Shown one piece after another: positions 45,395 through 53,447 of a stretch of 64,000 bases of DNA. The position numbers were made by a program, and so were the translations under genes. Source of the DNA: Bacteroidales bacterium (GTDB lineage Bacteria > Bacteroidota > Bacteroidia > Bacteroidales > VadinHA17); assembly GCA_016715075.1 (NCBI GenBank), contig JADKBK010000004.1, forward strand, positions 124,001 through 188,000, written 5' to 3'. Each line of letters opens with the position of its first letter. The first letter of the stretch is position 1. The notes below the pieces were generated by a model that saw only the letters and a list, made by a program, of their open reading frames with translations, searched no databases and was not told the DNA's origin.

Positions 45395-45483
45395 ATTTTT
45401 AGTAATTTAGATCTCGAATATAATAAAAAGCGCTGAAGGATAATTTTTATGCTTAAATGACATAAGCTGCTGATCAAAAGCAA

Positions 45484-46572
45484 TTACCATTTTTCGATTC
45501 GTCTTATAATATCAGGCTGGATATTCTCGCCGGCCGAGATGCACAGCATTATTCCCTCAGGATCGACGGCATCAATAAAATCCTCCAGTTCGCTGACCTG
45601 GATGTCAAGGACCACCGATTTTCCTGCAGCCTGTATTTTTTTTATGAGCGGAACCCATTGCATAATAGGGGTATCATATCCCATACCCTGGACCCATTGT
45701 ATGGCATTGATCTCTTTTATTTCCAGTATGTGGCTGAGATGGCGTGCAACCCCTTTCCCGTCTACATGATAAACATTATGAGTCATTGGTTTGACCTCAC
45801 TGACAGTAATAGGGTGAACAAATTCAAGATACAGTTCAGAGGATATCATGGCAGAAAAATCGGAGCTTGGAATATGCATTTTGCCATATGAAGGTATTCC
45901 CATCCATGTGACTGATAAGTGATTATGCAATTTAAGAAGGTTGTCGAAATAATCGAACACCTCCTGGAAGTTCAGGTTTGCAAGCCTTATCAGTTCTCTC
46001 ACCATATCAGGATTTACAAGAAGGTCAATGCACAGCTGCTGCGGATCGGTCCAGGCTGCGACGCAATCCATTCCGGGATGCAGATCTGTATACCCGACCA
46101 GATATTTTCCGTCACATTTATCAAGAGCCAGGAGAGTCATCTCCTCAATTTTTCTGAAATAGGGATTATTCTTATCGAAGCGTATGTGTTTAATGTCCCC
46201 GGGATTTTTAACAACAGGGACAGAATAGGAAGTAACTTCCATGTATTCAAGCTCACTGCCATGAAAGGCTGTATAAACCTCAGGACCCAGGTTCGGCCAG
46301 AATACGGGAAATGTTTCAGCATAAAACTTTTTGTCTTTAATAGAATCAATGAACAGATCAACCTGGTATTCCGAATCAAACCATCTCTCTTTCAGTGAGG
46401 ACCACATTTTTTTCAGATGAGGAGAAACTGAATATTCGGCATTATGTGCTGAAAAACGTATAGGAGGCCTGTCGATTATTTCCTGGTCATACCATGCATA
46501 AATCCGTTGCATGCACCGTTCAAAATCGGGTTTGCAGTTTAGTTCAATATTCCAGGAGCCCGGGATTGTCAT
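45484..46572 (-). CDS. URO-D family protein, variant without the HxC motif
   Basis: 362 residues, no signal. URO-D superfamily barrel: DLHPGMDCVAAWTDPQQL, YHVDGKGVARHLSHIL, NAIQWVQGMGYDTPIMQWV, GIMLCISAGENIQP. At the position where methyltransferase-like members have His-X-Cys it reads HVDGKG, so the zinc site of the other URO-D protein in the window is not conserved. Expected to be cytosolic; substrate unknown. Located 89 bases downstream-side of the M2/M3-like peptidase start and upstream neighbour to RmuC, same strand. Confidence 0.78.
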   Translation of the reverse strand: MTIPGSWNIELNCKPDFERCMQRIYAWYDQEIIDRPPIRFSAHNAEYSVSPHLKKMWSSLKERWFDSEYQVDLFIDSIKDKKFYAETFPVFWPNLGPEVYTAFHGSELEYMEVTSYSVPVVKNPGDIKHIRFDKNNPYFRKIEEMTLLALDKCDGKYLVGYTDLHPGMDCVAAWTDPQQLCIDLLVNPDMVRELIRLANLNFQEVFDYFDNLLKLHNHLSVTWMGIPSYGKMHIPSSDFSAMISSELYLEFVHPITVSEVKPMTHNVYHVDGKGVARHLSHILEIKEINAIQWVQGMGYDTPIMQWVPLIKKIQAAGKSVVLDIQVSELEDFIDAVDPEGIMLCISAGENIQPDIIRRIEKW

Positions 46573-46618
46573 ACAAATACAATGTGATAATGAATATGGT
46601 CAATAAGAAAATGATTTG

Positions 46619-47689
46619 TTATGAGTTATCTTCAGTCTCACCTGCTTCGTCTTCAGGATCCTTAATTTCAGTTTCGGATTCATTCGATTCAAGGATACGT
46701 GCAGCCTCTGATGCAGGTAATTCCTGAATATTCCTTAGTTTACGCTTTATAGCCCTGGAACGTGTTCCTACCAGTTTTTCTATATTTCCACTGGCAGATA
46801 TAATCTGATTCTGGGCTTTCTCAAGTACTCTTTCGAATCCCTCAAACTCAGTTTTGACAGCTCCCAGGATCTGCCATACTTCATTTGACCGTTTCTGAAC
46901 TGCCAGTGTCCTGAATCCCATCTGGAGACTGCTCAGGAATGCAACAAGGTTAGATGGTCCCACAACTGTAACATTGAAATCCCGCTGTACCAGCTCAAAC
47001 AGACCGGTGCGTGAAAGTATCTGGGCATAGAGGCCTTCCGTCGGAACAAACATAATTGCAAAATTGGTTGTTACCGGGGGTGAAATATATTTCTGCCAGA
47101 TGGTTTTGGCAGATTTTGCAACGCTCGCATCAAATGACCTTTCTGCTTTTATAATTTCCTCTTTTGAATAGTCAGCAATATTCTCATAAATTTCAATAAG
47201 CCTCTGGTAATCCTCAATAGGAAATTTGGAGTCAATGGCAAGTAGTACCGGTTCATCAGGGTTTTCATTACCGGGAAGCTTGATGGCAAATTCCACGCTC
47301 TCCTTAGTGCCGGGTTTGATAATCACGTTTTTAAGGAATTGCTCAGGCGAAAGATACTGCTCAAGGATGCTCCCAAGCTGTATCTCACCCATTGTACCCC
47401 TGGTTTTCACATTTGAAAGCACTCTCTTGAGATCACCTACACCGACTGCCAGCTTCTGCATATCTCCCAGTCCTTTATATACCTGTTCAAGCTGGTCGGT
47501 AACCATCTTGAATGATTCACTGATACGCGTATTCAATGTCTCCTGGAGCTTCTCATTGACGGTTTCCCTCATCTGCTCAAGTTTGACACTATTATCTGTC
47601 TGGATCTCTTTTAGCTTACCCTCAATAGTCTCCCTCATTTTTTCAAGCCTGAGTTCTATACTCTGGGCTTGTTCCCTTGCCCTTGTCAT
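46619..47689 (-). CDS. rmuC: RmuC family protein, main part (frameshifted)
   Basis: 356 codons from an internal Met; the frame already reads SLSRNIREFNENQRLNFESS upstream of it. Coiled coil first (about 1-90; EQAQSIELRLEKMRETIEGK), then the RmuC domain (about 95-310): TRGTMGEIQLGSILEQYL, PVLLAIDSKFPIEDYQRL, FAIMFVPTEGLYAQIL, VVGPSNLVAFLSSLQMGF. RmuC proteins limit certain DNA rearrangements; nuclease-fold architecture. An acidic tail ends the protein. Missing one A near 47804-47806 separates it from the N-terminal membrane segment. Confidence 0.92.
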   Translation of the reverse strand: MTRAREQAQSIELRLEKMRETIEGKLKEIQTDNSVKLEQMRETVNEKLQETLNTRISESFKMVTDQLEQVYKGLGDMQKLAVGVGDLKRVLSNVKTRGTMGEIQLGSILEQYLSPEQFLKNVIIKPGTKESVEFAIKLPGNENPDEPVLLAIDSKFPIEDYQRLIEIYENIADYSKEEIIKAERSFDASVAKSAKTIWQKYISPPVTTNFAIMFVPTEGLYAQILSRTGLFELVQRDFNVTVVGPSNLVAFLSSLQMGFRTLAVQKRSNEVWQILGAVKTEFEGFERVLEKAQNQIISASGNIEKLVGTRSRAIKRKLRNIQELPASEAARILESNESETEIKDPEDEAGETEDNS

Positions 47690-48003
47690 TGAGCTCTCAA
47701 AATTAAGCCGCTGATTTTCATTGAATTCCCTGATGTTTCTGGAGAGACTTGCATCAAATGATTCGAGTGATTTCTGGAGTTCATCACGATTATCCTTGGC
47801 AACTTTGAGGACTCCTCCCTGTTACGTTGAAATTCATCCCTCAGTGACCCGTTAATCTTATCCAGGTTACTCCCGAAGATGGCCAGCGCTGCTTTCACTG
47901 ATTCCATCTGCTCAGGATTCTTAAGCTTATTGAAGATAAGGATAATAAGTACTACTAATATCAGCAGAATAGCTATTGATATCCCAAGTAATGTCGTCGT
48001 CAT
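47686..48003 (-). CDS. rmuC: RmuC family protein, N-terminal membrane anchor (frameshifted)
   Basis: Starts with one hydrophobic segment (about 4-26, ISIAILLILVVLIILIF) followed by a coiled-coil region up to REESSK. The following residues are noise; restoring one A at 47804-47806 gives SSKVAKDNRDELQKSLESF and continues into the RmuC domain. One gene over 46619-48003, about 461 residues. It is divergent from the aldo/keto reductase gene. Confidence 0.88.
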   Translation of the reverse strand: MTTTLLGISIAILLILVVLIILIFNKLKNPEQMESVKAALAIFGSNLDKINGSLRDEFQRNREESSKLPRIIVMNSRNHSNHLMQVSPETSGNSMKISGLILRAQ

Positions 48004-48150
48004 AAAAGCAGCAGAATTTGCAATGATTAATTCCTCTAATTTACTTATAATAGTTTAAAAAATCACATGGAGGAAAACACATGGAGCAGATGTAGTAAAA
48101 TTCATTTTTGTGTAGCTTCCTGAATAAGGCTGTTTCATAAGTCATTTTTA

Positions 48151-48190
48151 ACCGCAGGGATCGCAAAGAGAACGCAAAGGTCGCAAAGGC
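48151..48190. repeat. GCAAAG direct repeats
   Basis: ACCGCAGGGATCGCAAAGAG is followed by AACGCAAAGG and TCGCAAAGGC, units of about 9-11 bases sharing CGCAAAG. It lies between the divergent RmuC and aldo/keto reductase genes, as part of the same class of dispersed intergenic repeats seen near 36.9, 38.4 and 57.8 kb. Confidence 0.6.
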
Positions 48191-48251
48191 AATACATTGA
48201 CATCTGCGAGCCATAATTCAAGAGAAATTATTAAATTTATAAAAAAAAGTT

Positions 48252-49281
48252 ATGGAAAAATCAAACCTGAATTCACGACGTGAGTTCCTGCAAAAAATGC
48301 TTGCTGCTACAGCATTGGCAGGATTCTATCCCTATCTTAATAAGACTGAAGACACATCTCTCATTTACGGGTATGTCTGGCAAACTGCCTAAAAGGCCTC
48401 TTGGCAAGACCGGACATATGGTTGGAATTTACAGTCTTGGTGGTCAGGCAACCCTGGAGACTCCGGGAAAGGAGGAGCTTTCTGTACAGATTATCAACAA
48501 GGCCATCGATTTGGGCATTAATTATATTGATACTGCTGCCTGGTATGGAAGGCCGACCGCAACAATTACACAGGAAGAGGCCCATGGTCATAGTGAGCGA
48601 AACATAGGGCAGGTGATGAAAAACAGGAGAAAGGAGGTTTTTCTTGCCACAAAGACACACGACCGTACCTATGATGGTTCTATGCGGCTAATGGAAAAAT
48701 CGCTTAAAAACCTTCAGACTGACCATATTGACTTATGGCAGATACATAATGTTAAAGGTCCGGAAATTGATGCACTCGATAAATTCTTTGCTGCTGACGG
48801 AGTCGTAAAGGCAATGGAAAAAATGCGCGATGAAAAAGTCATCAGATTCATTGGCTTCACTGGTCATGAGAACCCTGCCGTTCTGAAAGCTCTTGCAGAA
48901 AGGTATCCTTTCGATAATGTTCTCGTAGCTTTAAATGCCGCCGATAAACACTATGATCCGTTCATAGAAAATTTCCTCCCAACAGCTGTTTCAAAAAATC
49001 TGGGTATTGTGGGGATGAAGATCCCGGCCCGTGACAGGATTTTTGCACATGGCGGAATCATAACAATTAAGGAGGCCATGGAGTATGTGATGTCTCTCCC
49101 GATAAGTACAATAATTATCGGCCTCGATGATGTTGCTCAGCTTGAAGAAAACATTAAGATAGCGAAGAGTTTCAAACCTCTTACCGCCGAACAGATGCTT
49201 GCAATAGAGGAGAAAACAAAGCCATATTATAAGGAGATAATGTTTTTTAAAAATCTTTCTGAATGGCCGGAAGAGTGGTAG
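48252..49281 (+). CDS. Tat-exported aldo/keto reductase (frameshift near start)
   Basis: The uninterrupted frame begins at a GTG (48280), but its first 35 residues are noise. The real start is the ATG at 48252, which reads MEKSNLNSRREFLQKMLAAT, a twin-arginine signal, up to DTSLIYG; one extra G in the run 48369-48371 throws it out of frame. Then MSGKLPKRPLGKTGHMVGIY opens an aldo/keto reductase barrel, with NYIDTAAWYG, HIDLWQIHNV and the late GLDDVAQLEENI. The catalytic Tyr is in AAWYG and the Lys in ATKTH. An NAD(P)-dependent oxidoreductase exported folded with its cofactor is expected. Confidence 0.87.
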
Positions 49282-49919
49282 TTCTCTTGTTTTTTTTTCT
49301 TCTTGTAAATTGCAGCGGAGGCGGCAGGAACAAGCAGTTGACTGTGAACAATCTGGTTGCACTTAAAGATGTTACCCTTGATATTAACGGCAGACAGCTC
49401 ACAGGATGGGAAGTCACAAATTTTGGACCCCAGGGGCCGGTTTCTGTTTCAGGCGGGGAGATAATACTCGGTATGGGTGATGGCTGCACGGGGATTACAT
49501 GGAAAGGCGATTTTCCATCCCTCAACTATGAGGTGTCACTGGAAGCCAGGAGGGTTGAGGGAAATGATTTTTTCTGTGGAATTACTTTCCCTGCCGGAAA
49601 AGATCCTTGTTCATTAATAGTCGGAGGATGGGGAGGTACAACAGTAGGCCTAAGCAGTATTGATGGACTGGATGCATCCGATAACAAAACCAGGATGCTT
49701 ATGCAGTTCGAGAAGAACCGCTGGTATCATATCCGGCTCGCAGTCACGGATAAGCAAATTGTCGCCTGGATTGACAGTGCCAGAGTCGTGAACTTCAGCA
49801 CCGGCAGTTCCCGATTATCCATACGCCCTGAAGTAGAACTGTCAAAACCTTTTGGTATTGCTTCCTGGAATACCACTGCAGCACTGAGGAATATAAGAGT
49901 GATTAGTTATGAAAGATAA
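49263..49919 (+). CDS. DUF1080/LamG-like lipoprotein
   Basis: 218 residues, lipoprotein signal (FFLLVNCSGGG). Concanavalin-like beta sandwich (about 40-218): LTGWEVTNFGPQGPVSV, MGDGCTGITWKGDF, YEVSLEARRVEGNDFFCGI, RWYHIRLAVTDKQIVAWID. It resembles the DUF1080 (3-keto-disaccharide hydrolase) group in strand pattern but lacks the NGKDLTGW-type opening in exact form. It overlaps the end of the aldo/keto reductase gene by 19 bases, so they are translationally coupled. Binding versus catalytic role undecided. Confidence 0.78.
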   Translation: MAGRVVVLLFFFLLVNCSGGGRNKQLTVNNLVALKDVTLDINGRQLTGWEVTNFGPQGPVSVSGGEIILGMGDGCTGITWKGDFPSLNYEVSLEARRVEGNDFFCGITFPAGKDPCSLIVGGWGGTTVGLSSIDGLDASDNKTRMLMQFEKNRWYHIRLAVTDKQIVAWIDSARVVNFSTGSSRLSIRPEVELSKPFGIASWNTTAALRNIRVISYER

Positions 49920-50048
49920 CAACGATACACGATGCAGGGCACACAATGTCTTCATCCCGAAAATCCTGGCGTGAGTATTCAAAATTCAAACTTTTCGTTA
50001 CCTTTAAAAGAAATTCGTCAACCATTTTAATACCTAACATTATAATCT

Positions 50049-51092
50049 ATGAAAACTACCCTAATTTTATTTGCTACAGTATTGGCTTATGTTTCAGTTA
50101 TTTCATGTAAGACTGAGATAAAAACTGAACCGGTAAAAAAAGCAGATATCTCTGAGTTTACCGGACAATGGACAATTGATATTCAGGGAGGATCGGTTGG
50201 CTGGCTGGAGGTCAGACAGGAAGAGAATTACCTCGACGGAGATATTCTATGGGGCGGGGGAAGTGTAGTTCCTGTTTCAAATATATTCCTGGAAAAAGAC
50301 CATATCCTCGTTGTTCAGCGTTCAAATAATGTTGTAAGAAAAGCCGATGAAAATAAAATACCGCTTAAGACACAGACTATTACCGAATGGCTTGAGATTG
50401 TTAAAAATGGTGAGAAAATTGAAGGTATTCTTCTCTCTCCTAAAAATGATGGATCAGGTGTTGACAGCTCGACATTCACAGGAACTAAACTTCCTGCTCC
50501 TCCGCCTGCACCCGATCTTGCCAATGTTAAATTCGGAGACCCGATTACCCTTTTTAATGGCAAAGATCTGACTGGATGGAGATTGACAAATGAATCGCAG
50601 ACCAACGGATTCTCAGTTGTAGATGGCATTTTAACAAATAATCCTGCACAGGTTGAAGGACAGCCTCATATCAGTTATGGTAACCTCAGGACAGATCAGA
50701 CTTTTGAGGATTTCAACCTTAAGCTGGAGGTCAATGTTCCGGAAGATGGCAACAGCGGCATCTACCTGCGCGGAATGTATGAAATCCAGGTTGCAGATTC
50801 CTATAAAAAAGGTCTTGACCCTCATTATATGGGCGGCGTCTACAGCAGGATAACTCCAGTCGTGAGCGCAGAAAAGCCAGCAGGCACCTGGCAGACATTT
50901 GACATTACTCTTTGTGACCGCCATATATCTGTTATTCTAAATGGTATAACAATAATATATAATAAACCGGTCTATGCGCCTACTGGCGGTGCTCTTACCT
51001 CAGATGTATTTGCTCCGGGACCAATCTACCTTCAGGGTGATCACAGGGCTGTTCAGTACAGGAATATAGTTCTGACTCCTATTGTGAAATAG
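50049..51092 (+). CDS. DUF1080 lipoprotein (3-keto-glycoside hydrolase family)
   Basis: 347 residues, lipoprotein signal (AYVSVISCKTE). An N-terminal beta domain (about 35-150; FTGQWTIDIQGGSVGWLEV), then the DUF1080 domain (about 170-345): ITLFNGKDLTGWRLTNES, FSVVDGILTNNP, EDFNLKLEVNVPEDGNSGIYL and the late VQYRNIVLTPI. The family is now known to hydrolyse 3-keto-glycosides made by Gfo/Idh/MocA-type dehydrogenases. A Gfo/Idh/MocA gene lies 4 kb downstream on the same strand. A rho-independent terminator follows directly. Confidence 0.9.
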   Translation: MKTTLILFATVLAYVSVISCKTEIKTEPVKKADISEFTGQWTIDIQGGSVGWLEVRQEENYLDGDILWGGGSVVPVSNIFLEKDHILVVQRSNNVVRKADENKIPLKTQTITEWLEIVKNGEKIEGILLSPKNDGSGVDSSTFTGTKLPAPPPAPDLANVKFGDPITLFNGKDLTGWRLTNESQTNGFSVVDGILTNNPAQVEGQPHISYGNLRTDQTFEDFNLKLEVNVPEDGNSGIYLRGMYEIQVADSYKKGLDPHYMGGVYSRITPVVSAEKPAGTWQTFDITLCDRHISVILNGITIIYNKPVYAPTGGALTSDVFAPGPIYLQGDHRAVQYRNIVLTPIVK

Positions 51093-51134
51093 TCTTGAGT
51101 TCCGGATAATTCCAATTTATCCTGAGACATAATT

Positions 51135-51191
51135 AGCCGGCGAGAGATTACCTATTCCCTGATGATTTTTAATGCTCCGCCGGCTTTTTTT
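51135..51191 (+). terminator. Rho-independent terminator after the DUF1080 gene
   Basis: AGCCGGCG (51135-51142) pairs exactly with CGCCGGCT (51178-51185), with a run of T directly after (51185-51191). The loop is long, about 35 bases. It lies 43 bases downstream of the DUF1080 stop and upstream of the next gene, so it should end the 48.2-51.1 kb transcript. Confidence 0.75.
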
Positions 51192-51211
51192 AATTAGATA
51201 ATATTTTTGAT

Positions 51212-51901
51212 ATGCGAAATTTATTTGCCTTTATCTGTTCTGTTCTGATTTTTAATTCATTCCTGTCTGCACAGAATAGTAAAATTGTTCTTGTAAAGGC
51301 AGGAACCAATGTGGTCGACTATTTTCCTCTGAATGAGAGATACATTTATAAGGATTTTGTTGCAGGTCAGGTGATGTTTAAAAATGGCAGATCCAATAAT
51401 CTGAAACTGAATTATAATATTCTGTTAGGGGAAATGGAGTTTATCCAGTCTTCAGATACCCTGGCCATTACAAAAAAGGAAGATATTCGTTATGTTGTTG
51501 TCCGGGATACTTTTTACTATGATAAAGGCTATATTGAGATGATCGCAGGAGGGACCATTAAAGTAGGTCTTAAGCGGTATGTAAAGGTCAAGGATATACT
51601 GAAGAAAGGTGCTTATGGTACAACAAACAGGGGAGCGTCAATTGATACCTATAATTCAATGTGGGCCAACGGCAGTTCATTTGATCTGACACCGGCAGAA
51701 GACACAGAATTTGAAAAGATGGAGGAATATTATCTGACTAATCCGGCAGGCGGATTTATCCCGTTCAGAAAGAAAAATGTAATGCAGCTTTTTCCTGAAA
51801 AAACTGATGAGATCAAAGCATATTTGAAAGCAGATAAAGTAGATTTTGAGTCGCGCAATGATCTTCTCAGATTTGCTGAATATTTGAAGGGCTTGTATTA
51901 A
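51212..51901 (+). CDS. Exported protein of unknown function, paralog A
   Basis: 229 residues with signal peptide (cleavage near LSAQ, about 20). No family recognised. It is clearly related (about 45% identical by eye) to the 230-residue protein at 60065. Shared blocks are VKAG...V.D.FP.NERY, DTLAI..K.D.RY, DTFYYDKGY, a variable Gly/Ser-rich middle, and a Lys-rich C-terminal block (KKNVMQLFPEK, EIKAYLKADKV). It looks like a small exported beta-rich domain plus a helical tail. It sits directly before the PD40-heme and DUF6057-like genes. No function assigned. Confidence 0.8.
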   Translation: MRNLFAFICSVLIFNSFLSAQNSKIVLVKAGTNVVDYFPLNERYIYKDFVAGQVMFKNGRSNNLKLNYNILLGEMEFIQSSDTLAITKKEDIRYVVVRDTFYYDKGYIEMIAGGTIKVGLKRYVKVKDILKKGAYGTTNRGASIDTYNSMWANGSSFDLTPAEDTEFEKMEEYYLTNPAGGFIPFRKKNVMQLFPEKTDEIKAYLKADKVDFESRNDLLRFAEYLKGLY

Positions 51902-51932
51902 TTTTATCCACGAATGATTCGGAACTGAAAGT

Positions 51933-53420
51933 ATGAAGTTTAGAGTTTTGCTTTTCTGGATTCCCGGCCTGCTGACTCTGCTGGTGATTCTATCCGGATG
52001 TACAGGGGATAATTTTAGCAGCGCCCTGCCAGCCGGACATGAGCCTGTTATTGAGCCTGATTATTCAGGTGTAACTGTTCCTCCTAATATTGCCCCTTTG
52101 AATTTTCTTATACTGGAGAAAGGAAAATCTTTCAGAATAGTTGCAAAGGCGGGCGACAATCAGACACTGACATTAACATCTTCCAACGGGGAGGTACGGT
52201 TTCCGGTTAAAAAATGGAAGGAACTGCTGAAAGGAACTGCAGGAGGAAAGATAGAGATAGAGATAATAGCTTCAGATAATGAGAATTCTTCTCTTAAATT
52301 TAAGCCTGTTCAGATTAATGTTGCTGCCGAGCAAATAGATCCTTATCTGTGCTACAGGTTACTCTACCCGGGATACAGGTCATGGGTGGATATGAAGATT
52401 GTTCAGAGATCGCTTGAGGATTTTAATGAAGAATCCCTCTTTGAGAATCAAATGATGGAACAAAACTGCGTAAACTGTCACACATTCAGACAGAACAGCC
52501 CGGATATTTTTTTGTTACACGTTAGGGGATCAAAGGGTGGAACCTATTTTTATGATGGCAGGAAGCTCACAAGAACCTCACTGAAAACTAAGGAAATGAC
52601 TGCCAGTGCAGTATACCCGTCATGGCATCCCTCAGGTAGATTTGTAGCTTTTTCATCCAATAAGACAGTTCAGTCATTTCATATGCGTCCGGAAAAAAAT
52701 ATTGAGGTTTATGATCTCTACTCCTCACTGGTGATATATGATCTCCAGAATAATGAAATATTTGCATGTCCTGAAAAGGATACTGTTAAGTATATGGAGA
52801 CATTTCCATGCTGGTCTCCCGACGGGAACTATCTCTATTATTGCAGAGCCAGTCAGGTAAAAGAAGGCTTTGATTATCTTCAGGTTAAATATGATCTTGT
52901 CAGGAAACGCTTTGATCAGGCTTCCGGAATATTTGGAAATACGGAGATAGTTTTCAACGCTATGTCAGTTAATAAGTCGGTTTCATTGCCAGTAATCTCT
53001 CCTGATGGGAAATACCTTGTCTTTACACTTCATGACTATGGTACATTTTCTATCTGGCACAAGGAGGCTGACCTTTACCTGCTTGACCTGCAGAGTGGGG
53101 AAACAAATAAAATGAGCCTGAACAGCGATGCAACCGAGAGTTACCATTCCTGGTCATCAAATGGAAAATGGCTGGTATTCAGCAGTAAACGGGGAGACGG
53201 ACTAACGGCGAGACCTTATTTCTCATATTTCATTTCACCCGACAGTAGCGGAAAACCATTTGTTCTCCCACAGGAAGATCCAACTCTCTACAGGAGGCTT
53301 GAAAAGACATTCAACAGACCTGAACTTATTACAGGCAGAATAAATATAGGTCCGCGTGACTTTGCCAGGGCAGCTGATGCGAACCCTGTAAAACCTGTAT
53401 GGACTGTAAAAGAAAAGTAA
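51933..53420 (+). CDS. PD40 beta-propeller lipoprotein with a c-type heme motif
   Basis: 495 residues, lipoprotein signal (LVILSGCTGDN). Beta domain first (about 35-140), then a single CXXCH heme-binding motif CVNCH (Cys179, Cys182, His183), then TolB/PD40-type propeller blades: YPSWHPSGRFVAFSSN, FPCWSPDGNYLYYC, PVISPDGKYLVFTLHD, YHSWSSNGKWLVFSSKRG. So a membrane-tethered protein that would bind one heme c. It is followed after 27 bases by a membrane protein. It may pass electrons to or from the exported oxidoreductases of the region; this is inference. Confidence 0.83.
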   Translation: MKFRVLLFWIPGLLTLLVILSGCTGDNFSSALPAGHEPVIEPDYSGVTVPPNIAPLNFLILEKGKSFRIVAKAGDNQTLTLTSSNGEVRFPVKKWKELLKGTAGGKIEIEIIASDNENSSLKFKPVQINVAAEQIDPYLCYRLLYPGYRSWVDMKIVQRSLEDFNEESLFENQMMEQNCVNCHTFRQNSPDIFLLHVRGSKGGTYFYDGRKLTRTSLKTKEMTASAVYPSWHPSGRFVAFSSNKTVQSFHMRPEKNIEVYDLYSSLVIYDLQNNEIFACPEKDTVKYMETFPCWSPDGNYLYYCRASQVKEGFDYLQVKYDLVRKRFDQASGIFGNTEIVFNAMSVNKSVSLPVISPDGKYLVFTLHDYGTFSIWHKEADLYLLDLQSGETNKMSLNSDATESYHSWSSNGKWLVFSSKRGDGLTARPYFSYFISPDSSGKPFVLPQEDPTLYRRLEKTFNRPELITGRINIGPRDFARAADANPVKPVWTVKEK

Positions 53421-53447
53421 CCCCGATTATTTATTTCTGAGAATATA

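Noticed and set aside
45919..46398. 159-codon plus-strand frame
   Set aside because: Antisense to the second URO-D protein; no domain or signal, and the sense protein is full length.
47226..47714. 162-codon plus-strand frame rich in Ser and Leu
   Set aside because: Antisense to the RmuC coiled coil; Ser/Leu richness is the expected complement of a Glu/Lys/Gln-rich coiled coil.
12092..48371. Programmed ribosomal frameshifting as explanation for the broken genes
   Set aside because: The breaks lie in unrelated genes, at varied short A, C or G runs, in both directions and without slippery heptamers or following hairpins in common; most families involved are known to be encoded in single frames.
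51202..51209. TATTTTTG, a match to the Bacteroidota -7 element
   Set aside because: It ends two bases before the start codon of paralog A and has no TTTG at the right distance upstream.
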